The notes beneath the pieces are model-generated. The model did no database searches. It saw only the letters and a program-made list of their open reading frames with translations, and was not told where the DNA came from. A stretch of 64,000 nt of DNA from Sphingosinicella microcystinivorans (lineage in GTDB: Bacteria > Pseudomonadota > Alphaproteobacteria > Sphingomonadales > Sphingomonadaceae), in the NCBI RefSeq assembly GCF_003634215.1, contig NZ_RBWX01000007.1:484001-548000 (forward strand). Reading direction: 5' to 3'. Shown here in pieces: positions 12,553 to 22,045 of the stretch. The position numbers were made by a program, and so were the translations under genes. Numbering within the stretch: position 1 is the first letter of the stretch; each line of letters starts with the position of its first letter.

Positions 12553-14307
12553 TCAGGCCGCGGTGGCTACCGAGGGGTCGTCGGGCCCGGTGGCAGCGAC
12601 ATGCCGGTCGCGTCCGGTCCTCTTTGCTTCATAAAGCGCCGCATCTGCGCGCCGGTATACCTGCCGCCAGGTGCGGTCGTCGGCAATGATGCCCGATGCG
12701 GAGCCGATGCTGACGGTAATGCGGATGCCGTCCGTCATCGGCGTCGAGCGGAAGGCGCGGAGAATCGTCCCGGCGGTGTCGTCGCGTTCGGCATAGGGCA
12801 CGATGAGCGCGAACTCCTCGCCGCCGAGCCGGCCGGCAACGGCGTTCACGGGCGAGATGCTCTCGATCAGCCGTCCGGCCTCGCGCAGCACGCGGTCGCC
12901 GAATTCGTGTCCAAAGCCGTCGTTCACGGTCTTGAAGTGATCGATGTCGATCAGCAGCAGCCGGGATTTCAGCTTGCCCTTGCCGCTCCTGCGGATGCCG
13001 TATTCGATAAAGGCACGGCGGTTGAGAAGGCCGGTCAGCGCGTCGGTTTCGGCAAGGTAAGTTAGTTCGATCTCGCGGGCGCGGGCCTCGTCGCGCTCGG
13101 CGCGAATGTTGGAGATGCGGTAGGCGATACCGATCATGCTGAGCACGCATTCAAGGCACATCGCGTAGAAATAGCTGTCCTCGATAAAGGCGCTCGTCTC
13201 GATGAAGCCGAGCGCGACGAGGATGCGGGCGAAGGCTCCGGCAAGCGGCACGGCCCAGGCCACGGTGTAGATGAGGATGATGCGGCTGCCCCGGCGCCAT
13301 GCGATGATCGCCAGCGGGAAGATCAGCGCCATGGTGAGTGCGCCGAGGATGTTGACCGCGGCGAGCGGGAAATGAAGCATCTCCGGCGCCAGGAACAGCG
13401 TGATGAGTGCGATGACACCTGCGCCGACCTGCAATGTCGCGAGCGCGATGCCCGCGATGCCGAGCCGCATGTGCACGGCACCCCGTTCCAGCAACGTGAT
13501 CGTGAAGACGACCGCGAACCACAGCATCACCGGCAGAATGGCCTCCGCGACCACGTTGCCGAGCATGGGCGGCAATCCCGCAGGGAGCAGCCGCATCAGG
13601 ATGCCGGATGCAGCAATGCCGTAGAACAACGTCGCGGCGGTCATGCCGCAGTAGAAGAAGAGGAACGCGTAGCGCAGCCAGACGAGCAGGACGAGGTTGA
13701 AGAACAACGTGGCCAGAATCACACCGCCGAACAGGCCGTAGGTCAGCGATTGCCGCTCGGTTTCGATGGATTCCGCTCGTGCGTTCTCCACCGCAGGGCG
13801 AACGAAGGCGCCGCGCGGGTCGACGACCTTCTCAGCGTGCAGCGCGATGGTTTCGATCGTTCCCGGCCGCCATGGAATGCGCAGCCGGAACATGCCACCG
13901 AGTTCGGTGTGGCGTGCGGCGGAGGCGGCGTCGTGGCGCGTCGTCCAGACGGTGCCGTCGGCATAGCGGACGAAGAGTGTAACCTCTTCGAAAAGCGTCT
14001 GTTTGAGGTGGATGGACAGGGGCTCAGCAGGCTTCTGCGCGAGGGCGAGGCCGGATTTCACCAGCCAGCTGTCACGCATCTCGCCCGTGGATAGCCGCCC
14101 AGGGCAGTCGCCGCGCGCGGCCCTCTGCATCGCGTCGGCAAGGCCGAGGTTGTCATGATCGGGGAAAATGCACGCGCCAGTGCTGATATCGAGCCCAATC
14201 TGCGCGTTCGCTGCCGAAGACATGGCCGACGCACAGAAAAGCAATGCCGCAAGCAAGAGCAGCCCGCGCCGTGCGAACATGGCGGTTATGCCGAAAAAAC
14301 CATGCAT
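12553..14307 (-). CDS. Diguanylate cyclase with 7TMR-DISM sensor
   Basis: A 584-residue sensor cyclase. A signal sequence (about 12-35, ending in ANA) leads to a periplasmic domain of about 150 residues resembling the 7TMR-DISM extracellular ligand-binding module. Seven or so membrane helices follow (about 190-395), then a short linker and a GGDEF domain with the active-site variant GGEEF at 495-499. TDALTGLLNRRAF and DIDHFKTVNDGFGH are standard GGDEF markers. It should make c-di-GMP from GTP in response to a periplasmic ligand that cannot be named. Its stop is 1 nt before the start of the GGDEF-EAL-PilZ gene, so the two form an operon. Confidence 0.92.
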   Translation of the reverse strand: MHGFFGITAMFARRGLLLLAALLFCASAMSSAANAQIGLDISTGACIFPDHDNLGLADAMQRAARGDCPGRLSTGEMRDSWLVKSGLALAQKPAEPLSIHLKQTLFEEVTLFVRYADGTVWTTRHDAASAARHTELGGMFRLRIPWRPGTIETIALHAEKVVDPRGAFVRPAVENARAESIETERQSLTYGLFGGVILATLFFNLVLLVWLRYAFLFFYCGMTAATLFYGIAASGILMRLLPAGLPPMLGNVVAEAILPVMLWFAVVFTITLLERGAVHMRLGIAGIALATLQVGAGVIALITLFLAPEMLHFPLAAVNILGALTMALIFPLAIIAWRRGSRIILIYTVAWAVPLAGAFARILVALGFIETSAFIEDSYFYAMCLECVLSMIGIAYRISNIRAERDEARAREIELTYLAETDALTGLLNRRAFIEYGIRRSGKGKLKSRLLLIDIDHFKTVNDGFGHEFGDRVLREAGRLIESISPVNAVAGRLGGEEFALIVPYAERDDTAGTILRAFRSTPMTDGIRITVSIGSASGIIADDRTWRQVYRRADAALYEAKRTGRDRHVAATGPDDPSVATAA

Positions 14308-14405
14308 CCGCTTTAGGTTAACGCAGCGGATGATAACGATTCGCTAATTACGTTCTTCTTTGCGCAATCTTGACCACGGCTCGCCTTGCTTTATGTCCGG
14401 CGCGC

Positions 14406-15065
14406 ATGGACGCACGGACAGACAAGGCCGGAAAAATCGAGCGGCGCGGTATCCTTTTCGTGCTGTCCTCCCCCTCGGGCGCCGGAAAAACCACCATGGC
14501 GCGGCGGCTGCTCGCGGCGGAACCACAGATGGCGGTTTCCGTATCGGCGACGACGCGTGCCAAGCGCCCGGGCGAGGTGGACGGCATCGACTATCATTTC
14601 CGCACCGAGGCGCAGTTCGAGCGCATGGTTGAGGCGGGCGAGTTCCTGGAATGGGCGCACGTGTTCGGCAATCGCTACGGCACGCCGCGCGCTGCCGTAG
14701 AGACCGCGCTCCGCATGGGCCGCGACGTGCTGTTCGATGTGGACTGGCAGGGCACGCAGCAGCTTGCACAGTCGATGGGCGACGATGTCGTCTCCATCTT
14801 CTTGTTGCCGCCCACGATGGGCGAGCTGGAACGCCGTCTGCGCGCGCGCCGCACCGACAGCGAAGAGGTGATCGAAGGCCGCATGTCGCGCGCCGCTGCC
14901 GAAATCAGCCACTGGCCTGAATACGACTACGTGCTCGTCAACGAAGACATGCACGATTGCTTCGAACAGATTCACACCATCGTCTACGCCGAACGGCTCC
15001 GCCGGCCGCGCCGGGGAGCGTGGCTTACGGAGTTCACCCGCGAGATGGTGGGAAAACAAGGCTGA
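14406..15065 (+). CDS. gmk: Guanylate kinase
   Basis: Guanylate kinase, 219 residues, converting GMP and ATP to GDP and ADP. The P-loop SSPSGAGKTT is at residues 21-30 (Lys28 binds phosphate), and the GMP-binding segment SATTRAKRPGEVDGIDYHF follows. The frame is open back to a TTG at 14370, but the ATG at 14406 gives the usual family length and a 14-residue N-terminal extension before the core. Upstream sequence shows only a poor ribosome-binding site. It is divergent from the cyclase operon and followed by a hairpin and the protease gene. Confidence 0.95.
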   Translation: MDARTDKAGKIERRGILFVLSSPSGAGKTTMARRLLAAEPQMAVSVSATTRAKRPGEVDGIDYHFRTEAQFERMVEAGEFLEWAHVFGNRYGTPRAAVETALRMGRDVLFDVDWQGTQQLAQSMGDDVVSIFLLPPTMGELERRLRARRTDSEEVIEGRMSRAAAEISHWPEYDYVLVNEDMHDCFEQIHTIVYAERLRRPRRGAWLTEFTREMVGKQG

Positions 15066-15070
15066 TCGAA

Positions 15071-15104
15071 CGCGAAGGCAGGGGGTTAACGCCCGCCTTT
15101 CGCG
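15071..15104 (+). other. Hairpin between gmk and the Do-type protease gene
   Basis: An inverted repeat (CGCGAAGGC at 15071-15079 against GCCTTTCGCG at 15095-15104, one bulged T) sits 5 nt after the gmk stop. It has no T-run after the stem, so it is a weak terminator or attenuator candidate that would lower readthrough into the protease gene. Confidence 0.35.
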
Positions 15105-15141
15105 TACCTATGTGATTGCCGGAAACATCACGGGACGAACG

Positions 15142-16626
15142 ATGAAAGCGAACCGATCACTCTGGCTGCTGGCCGCGGGCGCAATCGCGGGCACGAGCTT
15201 CGCCATGGCCATCGACAAGATCGAGCCGCAGGCCTCGGCGCAGCAGGTGGCGCAGCTTGCTGCGGCTGCAGCGCCCCCGGAAACGCCGCGCCGCGTACCG
15301 ACCAGCAATACGGAGTTGATGCTGTCCTATGCGCCGCTCGTGAAGGCGAGTGTGCCTGCTGTCGTCAACGTCTACACGGCGCGTGTGAACCGCACGCGCC
15401 GCGATCCGTTCTGGGATCTGTTCTTCGGCGGCGGCCGCATGACGCCGCAGCCGCGCGTCGAGCAGGCGCTCGGCTCGGGTGTCATCGTCGATGGCACGGG
15501 CCTCATCGTCACCAACAACCACGTCGTCGAGGGCGCGGACGAGATCAAGGTCGCGCTTGCCGACCGGCGCGAGTTTTCCGCGAAGCTGATGTTCACCGAC
15601 AAGCAGCTCGATCTTGCGCTGCTGAAGGTGGAGGTGGGTGGTACGGCGCTTCCCGTCGTTCCGCTCGGCGACAGCGACCGCGCCGAGGTCGGCGATGTGG
15701 TGATCGCCATCGGCAACCCGTTCGGTGTCGGCCAGACGGTTACGCACGGCATCGTTTCCGCGCTCGCGCGTACCGGCGTCGGGATCAGCGACTACCAGTT
15801 CTTCGTGCAGACGGACGCGGCCATCAACCCCGGCAACTCAGGCGGCGCGCTCATCGGCATGGACGGTCGCCTCGTTGGTATCAATACGGCGATCTATTCG
15901 CGCTCGGGCGGTTCGAACGGCATCGGCTTTGCGATTCCGGCCAACATGGTCCGCCAGTTCATCGCGGGCGCGAAGACCGGCAAGGTCTCCCGCCCATGGC
16001 TGGGCATGGCTGGCCAGCCGGTGACGTCCGAAATCGCCCGAGCCTCGGGCCTTGATCGGCCGATGGGTGTTGTCATCAACGAGGTGAACAAGGGCTCTCC
16101 CGCCGACCGGGCCGGCGTGCGCGTCGGCGACATCGTCTACGCCGTCGACGGCAAGGATGCGTCGGACCCCGATACGCTGCGTTACCTGGTTGCCAGCAAG
16201 CCGGTGGGGGACACTGTGAAGCTCACGCTGCTGCGGGGCGGCAAGGCGGAGAATGTGGCCCTGAAGCTTGTCGCGCCGCCCGAGGTGCCCGCGCGTGACA
16301 CCACGCTGCTCGGCGGCCGCTCGATCCTTGCAGGCATCACGGTTGCGAACCTGTCGCCCGCGCTCTCTTCCGAAATCGGCGGCGGGCTGCCCGACAAGGG
16401 TGTGGTTGTCATGGGCGCCGACCCGCGCGCCCCGGCGCTACGCGTAGGGCTCGTCCAGCCCGGCGATATCATCGAAGCGGTGAACGGCCGGGCCGTGACG
16501 AGCGCCAAGGGGCTGCAGACCCAGGTGAACGAGGCGCAGGCGGAAATGACGCTCCGCATGAGCCGCGGCGGCACCACGCGCGAATGCTACTTCCGCGCGC
16601 CGTCCTCGCTGCAGTGCCGGGGCTGA
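15142..16626 (+). CDS. Do-family periplasmic serine protease (DegP/HtrA type)
   Basis: Trypsin-like Do protease of 494 residues with two PDZ domains. An N-terminal signal or anchor (MKANRSLWLLAAGAIAGTSF) sends it to the periplasm. The catalytic triad is His127 (TNNHVV), Asp157 (LDLAL) and Ser233 (NPGNSGG). PDZ1 is at about 255-350 and PDZ2 at about 390-485. Such proteases degrade or refold misfolded envelope proteins. The frame is open 30 nt upstream through a GTG, but the ATG at 15142 directly begins the signal sequence. It could be called DegP, DegQ or MucD; family membership is sure, the exact orthologue is not. Confidence 0.94.
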   Translation: MKANRSLWLLAAGAIAGTSFAMAIDKIEPQASAQQVAQLAAAAAPPETPRRVPTSNTELMLSYAPLVKASVPAVVNVYTARVNRTRRDPFWDLFFGGGRMTPQPRVEQALGSGVIVDGTGLIVTNNHVVEGADEIKVALADRREFSAKLMFTDKQLDLALLKVEVGGTALPVVPLGDSDRAEVGDVVIAIGNPFGVGQTVTHGIVSALARTGVGISDYQFFVQTDAAINPGNSGGALIGMDGRLVGINTAIYSRSGGSNGIGFAIPANMVRQFIAGAKTGKVSRPWLGMAGQPVTSEIARASGLDRPMGVVINEVNKGSPADRAGVRVGDIVYAVDGKDASDPDTLRYLVASKPVGDTVKLTLLRGGKAENVALKLVAPPEVPARDTTLLGGRSILAGITVANLSPALSSEIGGGLPDKGVVVMGADPRAPALRVGLVQPGDIIEAVNGRAVTSAKGLQTQVNEAQAEMTLRMSRGGTTRECYFRAPSSLQCRG

Positions 16627-16632
16627 GGAGCC

Positions 16633-18651
16633 CTATTCGAATTCCATGATGATGGCGTCGACGGCGAGGCTGTCGCCCGCCTTGGCGTTCACGGACTTCA
16701 CCACGGCCGCCTTTTCGGCGCGGAGGATGTTTTCCATCTTCATCGCCTCGACGACGGCAAGCGCCTGACCCGGCTCGACCGTGTCTCCGGCCGCGACGGA
16801 GACGGACACGACGAGGCCCGGCATCGGGCAAAGCAGGAACTTCGAGAGGTCCGGCGGAATCTTTTCGATCATGTGCCCGGCGAGCGCGCTTGCGCGCGGT
16901 GTCAGCGCGCGGACGTTGTGGGCCGAGCCCTTCACCGTCATGCGATAGCCCACGGGCTTCAGGGCGAGCTTCACGGCGACGTCGCGGCCGTCCACGTCGG
17001 CGAGGAACACCGGCTCGCCCGGTTCCCATTCCGTCGCCACGTTGTGCGTGTGCGTGCCGCCTTCGAACGTGTGGGTCACGGTCCAGCCGCTGCTCGTTTC
17101 CTCGGCGTGCACCCGGAACGGCTTGCGGTCGATCTCGATCACCCAGTCGGGTCCGAACTGCGCGCCGTGGCCGTTCAGCTGGCCTTCGATGAACTGCGCG
17201 CGCTGCACGGTGATGGCGTTGATGACGGCGGCGGCGATGATCAGGTCGTCGCGCTTCTCGTCCGTAAAGGGCGCACCCTCGAAGCCGTCCGGATACTCCT
17301 CGGCGATGAAGCCGGTGGTGAGACGCCCGTCGCGGAAGCGCTGGTGCTGCATCACGGCCGAGAGAAAGTCGATGTTGTGGCCGATGCCGTCGATCCGGTA
17401 GCGGTCGAGTGCGGCGACCTGAAGATCTGCCGCTTCGATACGCGTCGGCGCATGTGTGATCAGCTTGGCGATCATCGGATCGTAGAACATCGAAATCTCG
17501 CTGCCCTCGACGACGCCGGTATCGACACGCACGGTGGTCTCGCCGCTCGTCTCCTCTGGCGGCGCATAGCGCGTCAGGCGGCCGATCGAGGGCAGGAAGT
17601 TGCGGTAGGGGTCCTCGGCGTAGACGCGGCTTTCGAGCGCCCAGCCGGAGAGCTTCACGTCGTCCTGCGTGAAGGCGAGTTTCTCGCCCGCCGCAACGCG
17701 AATCATCTGCTCGACGAGGTCGAGCCCGGTGATGCACTCCGTCACCGGATGCTCCACCTGCAGGCGCGTGTTCATCTCCAGGAAGTAGAAACCCATGCCG
17801 GTCGTATCCGCGCCGCTGACGATCAGCTCGACCGTGCCCGCGCTGTAGTAACCCACGGCCTTCGCCAGCGCGACGGCCTGCTCGCCCATGGCCTTCCGCA
17901 TCTCGGGCGTCACGAAGGGCGAGGGCGCCTCCTCGATCACCTTCTGGTGGCGGCGCTGGATCGAGCATTCACGCTCGCCGAGATAAAGCACGTTGCCGTG
18001 CTGGTCCCCGAGCACCTGGATTTCGATGTGGCGCGGCTCGACGATGAACTTCTCGATGAACACGCGGTCGTCGCCGAAGCTCGACAGCCCCTCGCGCTTC
18101 GTCGCCTCGAAGCCCTCGCGCACGTCCTTCTCGGAGTAGGCGAGGCGCATACCCTTGCCGCCGCCGCCGGCCGAGGCCTTCATCATCACCGGATAGCCGA
18201 TTTCGTTCGCGATGCGGACGGCGTGCTCGGTATCCTCGATCTCGCCCACGAAGCCGGGGACGACGTTGACGCCCGCGGCCTTGGCGAGCTTCTTCGATTC
18301 GATCTTGTCGCCCATCGCGGCGATGGCATTGGGCGGCGGGCCGATGAAGGCGATGTTCTCTTCGGCGAGCTTCTTCGCGAACCACTCGCGCTCCGAGAGG
18401 AAACCGTAGCCCGGATGCACAGCCTCGGCACCGGTCGCCTTGCACGCGGCGATGATGGCGTCGCCAAGAAGGTAGGATTCGGCGGCCGGCGGCGGTCCGA
18501 GGCGCACGGCCTCATCCGCCATTTCCACGTGAAGCGCGCCTGCGTCCGCATCCGAATAGACCGCAACCGTCTGGATACCCATGCGCCGCGCTGTCTTGAT
18601 GACCCGGCAAGCGATCTCGCCGCGGTTTGCGATCAGGATTTTTTTGAACAT
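16633..18651 (-). CDS. pccA: Propionyl-CoA carboxylase, biotin-containing alpha subunit
   Basis: A 672-residue biotin-dependent acyl-CoA carboxylase alpha subunit. The biotin carboxylase domain occupies about residues 1-450 (FKKILIANRGEIACRV at the start, ATP-grasp glycine-rich KASAGGGGKGMR, catalytic ERECSIQRRHQK). A BT linker follows, then a biotinyl domain with AMKM near the end (biotinylated Lys638). The long BT region marks it as propionyl-CoA type rather than AccC. It makes methylmalonyl-CoA with the beta subunit PccB, encoded about 5 kb upstream on the same strand, with bioB beside it. The start has a purine-rich SD. Four ligase/acetyltransferase genes separate it from bioB. Confidence 0.95.
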   Translation of the reverse strand: MFKKILIANRGEIACRVIKTARRMGIQTVAVYSDADAGALHVEMADEAVRLGPPPAAESYLLGDAIIAACKATGAEAVHPGYGFLSEREWFAKKLAEENIAFIGPPPNAIAAMGDKIESKKLAKAAGVNVVPGFVGEIEDTEHAVRIANEIGYPVMMKASAGGGGKGMRLAYSEKDVREGFEATKREGLSSFGDDRVFIEKFIVEPRHIEIQVLGDQHGNVLYLGERECSIQRRHQKVIEEAPSPFVTPEMRKAMGEQAVALAKAVGYYSAGTVELIVSGADTTGMGFYFLEMNTRLQVEHPVTECITGLDLVEQMIRVAAGEKLAFTQDDVKLSGWALESRVYAEDPYRNFLPSIGRLTRYAPPEETSGETTVRVDTGVVEGSEISMFYDPMIAKLITHAPTRIEAADLQVAALDRYRIDGIGHNIDFLSAVMQHQRFRDGRLTTGFIAEEYPDGFEGAPFTDEKRDDLIIAAAVINAITVQRAQFIEGQLNGHGAQFGPDWVIEIDRKPFRVHAEETSSGWTVTHTFEGGTHTHNVATEWEPGEPVFLADVDGRDVAVKLALKPVGYRMTVKGSAHNVRALTPRASALAGHMIEKIPPDLSKFLLCPMPGLVVSVSVAAGDTVEPGQALAVVEAMKMENILRAEKAAVVKSVNAKAGDSLAVDAIIMEFE

Positions 18652-18711
18652 GAAAGGCGCCGCCCCCCCAAACCTATGACGCGGACCTTCAAGCGGTGAA
18701 GTGCGGCGGCG

Positions 18712-19788
18712 TCAAGCCTTGAGGAGGCCAAGGAAGGTTTCATCCGCGACGCCGCGTCCCTCCGCTTGCTGCAGAAGGTCGAAGTCGCCCCGGTGGTTCA
18801 CCTCAACGAAGGAGGGGCCTTCGGGTGTGAGGGCGACGTCCCAGCCCTGCACCGGAATCCCCGCGAGACCGGCAGCGGCGATACGCACGGCATTCAGCGT
18901 TTCCGGCCAGAATGGTAGGCGCCAGCCCGCGAAAGGAACGCCCGTATCCGGGTGGTGCGCGATCGTCCGATGCGCGGCGCCGACGCCGGAATGGACAGTC
19001 ATCACCTCGCCGGTCTTGGGGTCGACATGTCCCAGCATGTTACCGCTTTTGCCGCTGCGGTAGTTGTCCGTCATGTTGCTGCCGACCGGGATGCGAAATG
19101 CGATGCGATGGACGCGCGGCCCCTCGGGCAGCAGCAGGACCATGATGCGCATCGTCGCCGCGCGCGGACCGATCACGCGGACGAGATCCTCATGGGGGAT
19201 GATAAGCTCTTGAAAGATCAGCGGGCCGGCTGAGCGGGTCCACATCTTGCGCACATAGTCGCCAATGCCGATTGCCGTTCCGTCGGACAGCTGCAGCGCA
19301 TCCGATCCGCGATCGTAACCCTGGATGAGTGCGCAGCCCATTCCAAGGGCAAGGTCAGACGGCTTTGCGAAGAGAGGGAAGGGGCAGCCATCGCGCAGCC
19401 ACGCGCCTAGCGCCTCAGGTGAGTCGAGCGTCGGTACGCCGGGATAGGTGCGATGCGTGTGCCCGATGGCGACGATCTTGGGATAGAGAAGGCCGAGGCC
19501 ATCCAGAAACTGATAAGTCAGCAGCTTGTCGTCGGCGACTGCGTCCCATCGGTGGTTGCCCGCGCTGTAGATCGTGGACTTCGCCCAGGAACCGACGAAC
19601 GCCCGCTTCGCTTCGAAGGGCATTTCGGGTCGATACAGCCGCTGCTCGTAATATTCCTGCGGCCGCAGCCGAAACGGGCCGAAGCGCAGACGAATCATTT
19701 CCGAAAGCTGCGCGCCGAGCGGCAGCCCGCCGTCCGCGGTGCCTGCGCGCGCATAGCGAAGGGTATCGGTGATGTTGCGAAGACCCAT
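18712..19788 (-). CDS. Sugar-transfer-associated-type ATP-grasp protein (second paralogue)
   Basis: A 358-residue protein resembling the family called sugar-transfer-associated ATP-grasp, found near polysaccharide and natural-product genes. ATP-grasp enzymes join a carboxylate to an amine or thiol through an acyl phosphate. Visible features: NMTDNYRSGKSGN near 238-250, HPDTGVPFAGW near 280, GWDVALTPEGP, and the metal-binding EVN at 329-331. It is a clear paralogue of the gene just upstream, with the same motifs in the same order but much divergence. Start and upstream stop overlap by 1 nt (TGATG). It is the last gene of a four-gene cassette before pccA. Substrates are unknown. Confidence 0.8.
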   Translation of the reverse strand: MGLRNITDTLRYARAGTADGGLPLGAQLSEMIRLRFGPFRLRPQEYYEQRLYRPEMPFEAKRAFVGSWAKSTIYSAGNHRWDAVADDKLLTYQFLDGLGLLYPKIVAIGHTHRTYPGVPTLDSPEALGAWLRDGCPFPLFAKPSDLALGMGCALIQGYDRGSDALQLSDGTAIGIGDYVRKMWTRSAGPLIFQELIIPHEDLVRVIGPRAATMRIMVLLLPEGPRVHRIAFRIPVGSNMTDNYRSGKSGNMLGHVDPKTGEVMTVHSGVGAAHRTIAHHPDTGVPFAGWRLPFWPETLNAVRIAAAGLAGIPVQGWDVALTPEGPSFVEVNHRGDFDLLQQAEGRGVADETFLGLLKA

Positions 19789-20876
19789 CAGGCAGCCTTT
19801 TCCGGTGCGTGGAGCGCGTTCGTATCAGCGTCCATGAGAGGTTCGAAATAAAGCTGCGGAAGCACGACGCCGGGTGCGGCGTTCACTTCGATAAGCATGG
19901 CGCCCTGATCGGTGAAGGCCAGATCCCAGCCCGCCATCTTCAGTCCCGGCAGGTAAGAGGCGGCGCGGCGTATGTCGGCGATCGCGCTGTCCCAGCCCGG
20001 CATCGTCAGGCGGGCAAAAGGTACGCCAGTGTCCGGGTGCGTTTCCAGCTCGCGCTGATCGAGCCCCGTACCGCGCGTGGCCGTGATCAGCCTGCCGGTT
20101 TCGGTATCGATCGCCGCATAAGCATTTCCGGCGGCGCCAGCTGCGAAATTGTCGGTCATCGATCTGCCGACCGGAATGCGCAGGAGCGCCCGTTTCACCT
20201 TGAATGTTCCCTCGTGTGCGAAGGTCATCACGCGAACGGTAGCGAGCCGGTCGCCGATTACGGCGGCGACGTCGGGGTGGGGCCGCGCCAGTTCCTGAAT
20301 GACGAATCCGCCGTCGCGCGTCCCGGTATGCCGGGCGACGAAGTCGTCGAGCGAGACCGATTCTCCATTGCCCAGGCGGACAAGGCCCGCGGCCGGGTCC
20401 ACCGCGCGGACAAGGGCGGCGCCGCGGCCGCGAATGTCGTCGACGCGCTTGATGAAGAACGGGTTGTTACCGCGCCGCACGAAAAAGGACCGAATCTCGG
20501 CGGCATCGCGCAGCGTTTCGGCATCGGCGAACACGCGCCAGGGGTGGATGACGGCGATCACGCGGGGCGCCGGCAGGTTCCACGCGCGCATCAACGTGTA
20601 GAACAGAAGCTTGTCCGTACCCATGGCGTAAAAGCGGCGGTCGTCGAACCGGTAAAAACTCGGTCGCGCCCACTCGTCCACGAACCGCCGCTTGCGCTCC
20701 ATGGGGATTCCCGGCGTGTACAGGCGGTATTTGAAATAGGCTTCGGGTCTGATGCGGCCGGGCGCGAAACGCAGCCGGGCCATATCCCACACCTGCCCCG
20801 TGATCGAGCGGCCCGTTTGCTGTTTTGCTGCACGAGCTGATTTCACGATTTGGCCGAGCGTCAGCCCGAGGTTCAT
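19788..20876 (-). CDS. Sugar-transfer-associated-type ATP-grasp protein (first paralogue)
   Basis: A 362-residue ATP-grasp protein, paralogous to the downstream gene: RLRFAPGRIRPEAYFKYRLY aligns with RLRFGPFRLRPQEYYEQRLY, and SMTDNFAAGAAGN, HPDTGVPFA, GWDLAFTDQGA and EVN (330-332) recur in the same order. Two diverged copies side by side suggest two successive ligations, or one heteromeric enzyme; both are inference. No signal peptide or membrane helix is seen, so it acts in the cytoplasm. It overlaps the upstream ATP-grasp gene by 4 nt and the downstream one by 1 nt. The product cannot be named. Confidence 0.8.
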   Translation of the reverse strand: MNLGLTLGQIVKSARAAKQQTGRSITGQVWDMARLRFAPGRIRPEAYFKYRLYTPGIPMERKRRFVDEWARPSFYRFDDRRFYAMGTDKLLFYTLMRAWNLPAPRVIAVIHPWRVFADAETLRDAAEIRSFFVRRGNNPFFIKRVDDIRGRGAALVRAVDPAAGLVRLGNGESVSLDDFVARHTGTRDGGFVIQELARPHPDVAAVIGDRLATVRVMTFAHEGTFKVKRALLRIPVGRSMTDNFAAGAAGNAYAAIDTETGRLITATRGTGLDQRELETHPDTGVPFARLTMPGWDSAIADIRRAASYLPGLKMAGWDLAFTDQGAMLIEVNAAPGVVLPQLYFEPLMDADTNALHAPEKAA

Positions 20877-22045
20877 ATGATCTTCCTGCGTAGCGCACGA
20901 AGCTCGTTCGCCGCGAAGCGTCCGAACTCCCGGAAATACAACGCCCTATCCCCGGGAAAGTTTAAATCGGCATGAATGCGGGGATCGATGAAGCGCCCGG
21001 TGAACGCGGCGAGTGTCGCCGCCTTGCTGCCTGGACGGCGCAGCGTGTTCGCCAGCCACGCGAATTCGCCGGGGAAGGTGTCGCGGCAGACGATGCCCTG
21101 CCTGGGGCGGATCGGCGGCGGGATGCGGCCTTCGAGGAACCATTCGGCGGCAAGGCGCGGAAAATCGACGCCCGCGTGCAGATCGAGGTGCAGATACTGC
21201 CAGAAGCGCGCATTCACCTCGATGACGTGGAAATCACCGCTGTCGTCATCGCGCCGGTATTCCACCATCGCGCAGCCGATCCAGCCGAGCGCGGACAGGC
21301 GGCGCACGGCGTCGTCGTAGATGTCCTGATGCCATTCGCTGCGGCGCAGCGACATCGTGCCCTTGCTGTGCGGCTCGGCATGGCAATCGACGACGACGTT
21401 GCCGGCGAGCGCGCCTTCCGGTCCCATCAGCAGGCTCACGCCCACCTGCCGCCCGGTGACGCCGCCCTGCACGAGAACGCTTTCATAGCCCGCCGCGAGC
21501 GTGCGGCGGATGGCCTCCTCGGCCGCGTCGATGCTCCGGCACTGGTGGAAGCCGACGCCGACGACCTCGCCGTCCGCACCGCGTCCGCCCTTCACGTAGA
21601 TCGGCAACGGAAAGCCGGAAAGATCCGGGGTTTCGCCCGCGCGTACCACGCGTGTTTTCGGGTGATGATCGAGGAGGCCCGCTGCGCGCCAGCAGTCGTA
21701 GGCTGCGATCTTGTCGCCGCCCGCGTAGACGATCGCGGGATCGGCGGAGACGGGTAGGAGCGGGCTGAATTCGGCGAAACGCTCGCGCACGGCAGAGAGC
21801 AGTCCGCCTGAAGGCACGATCATGCGGATGCCGTTTGCCTTCGCATAGGCGGCGAGCCAGTCGCAGAAGGCCGCATCGCCGTAGCACGGGTGCGTCGCTG
21901 TGTGTCGAGCAAATCTCGATCGCAGGCCCATCGCCTGCGGGGCCGCCGCCACGGCGTGCGTTTCGTAGCCCGCACGGCCGAGCGAACGCAGCGCGGCGAG
22001 CTGCGCGCGCGTCTGGACATCGGGGACGAGGATCGCGGCCTTCAC
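20873..22045 (-). CDS. ATP-grasp ligase, carbamoyl-phosphate-synthase-like fold
   Basis: A 390-residue ATP-grasp enzyme of a different subgroup from the next two. The N-terminal part (KAAILVPDVQTRAQLAALRSLGRAG) is a Rossmann-like pre-ATP-grasp domain, followed by an ATP-binding region with KGGRGADGEVVGVGF, and a metal-binding end FHVIEVNARFWQYLHLD. The overall architecture recalls ligases that add amino acids to a carboxylate acceptor. Its start overlaps the GNAT gene by 4 nt and its stop overlaps the next gene by 4 nt, so it is coexpressed with both. No membrane segment. The substrate is not identifiable. Confidence 0.82.
   Translation of the reverse strand: MKAAILVPDVQTRAQLAALRSLGRAGYETHAVAAAPQAMGLRSRFARHTATHPCYGDAAFCDWLAAYAKANGIRMIVPSGGLLSAVRERFAEFSPLLPVSADPAIVYAGGDKIAAYDCWRAAGLLDHHPKTRVVRAGETPDLSGFPLPIYVKGGRGADGEVVGVGFHQCRSIDAAEEAIRRTLAAGYESVLVQGGVTGRQVGVSLLMGPEGALAGNVVVDCHAEPHSKGTMSLRRSEWHQDIYDDAVRRLSALGWIGCAMVEYRRDDDSGDFHVIEVNARFWQYLHLDLHAGVDFPRLAAEWFLEGRIPPPIRPRQGIVCRDTFPGEFAWLANTLRRPGSKAATLAAFTGRFIDPRIHADLNFPGDRALYFREFGRFAANELRALRRKII

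Noticed and set aside
9858-12689. A 943-codon plus-strand frame opposite the GGDEF-EAL-PilZ gene
   Set aside because: The minus-strand gene has four well-formed domains; the opposite frame is low-complexity shadow sequence.
16873-18699. A 608-codon plus-strand frame opposite pccA
   Set aside because: pccA is unmistakable, and the opposite frame shows only Arg/His/Asp/Leu-rich shadow composition.
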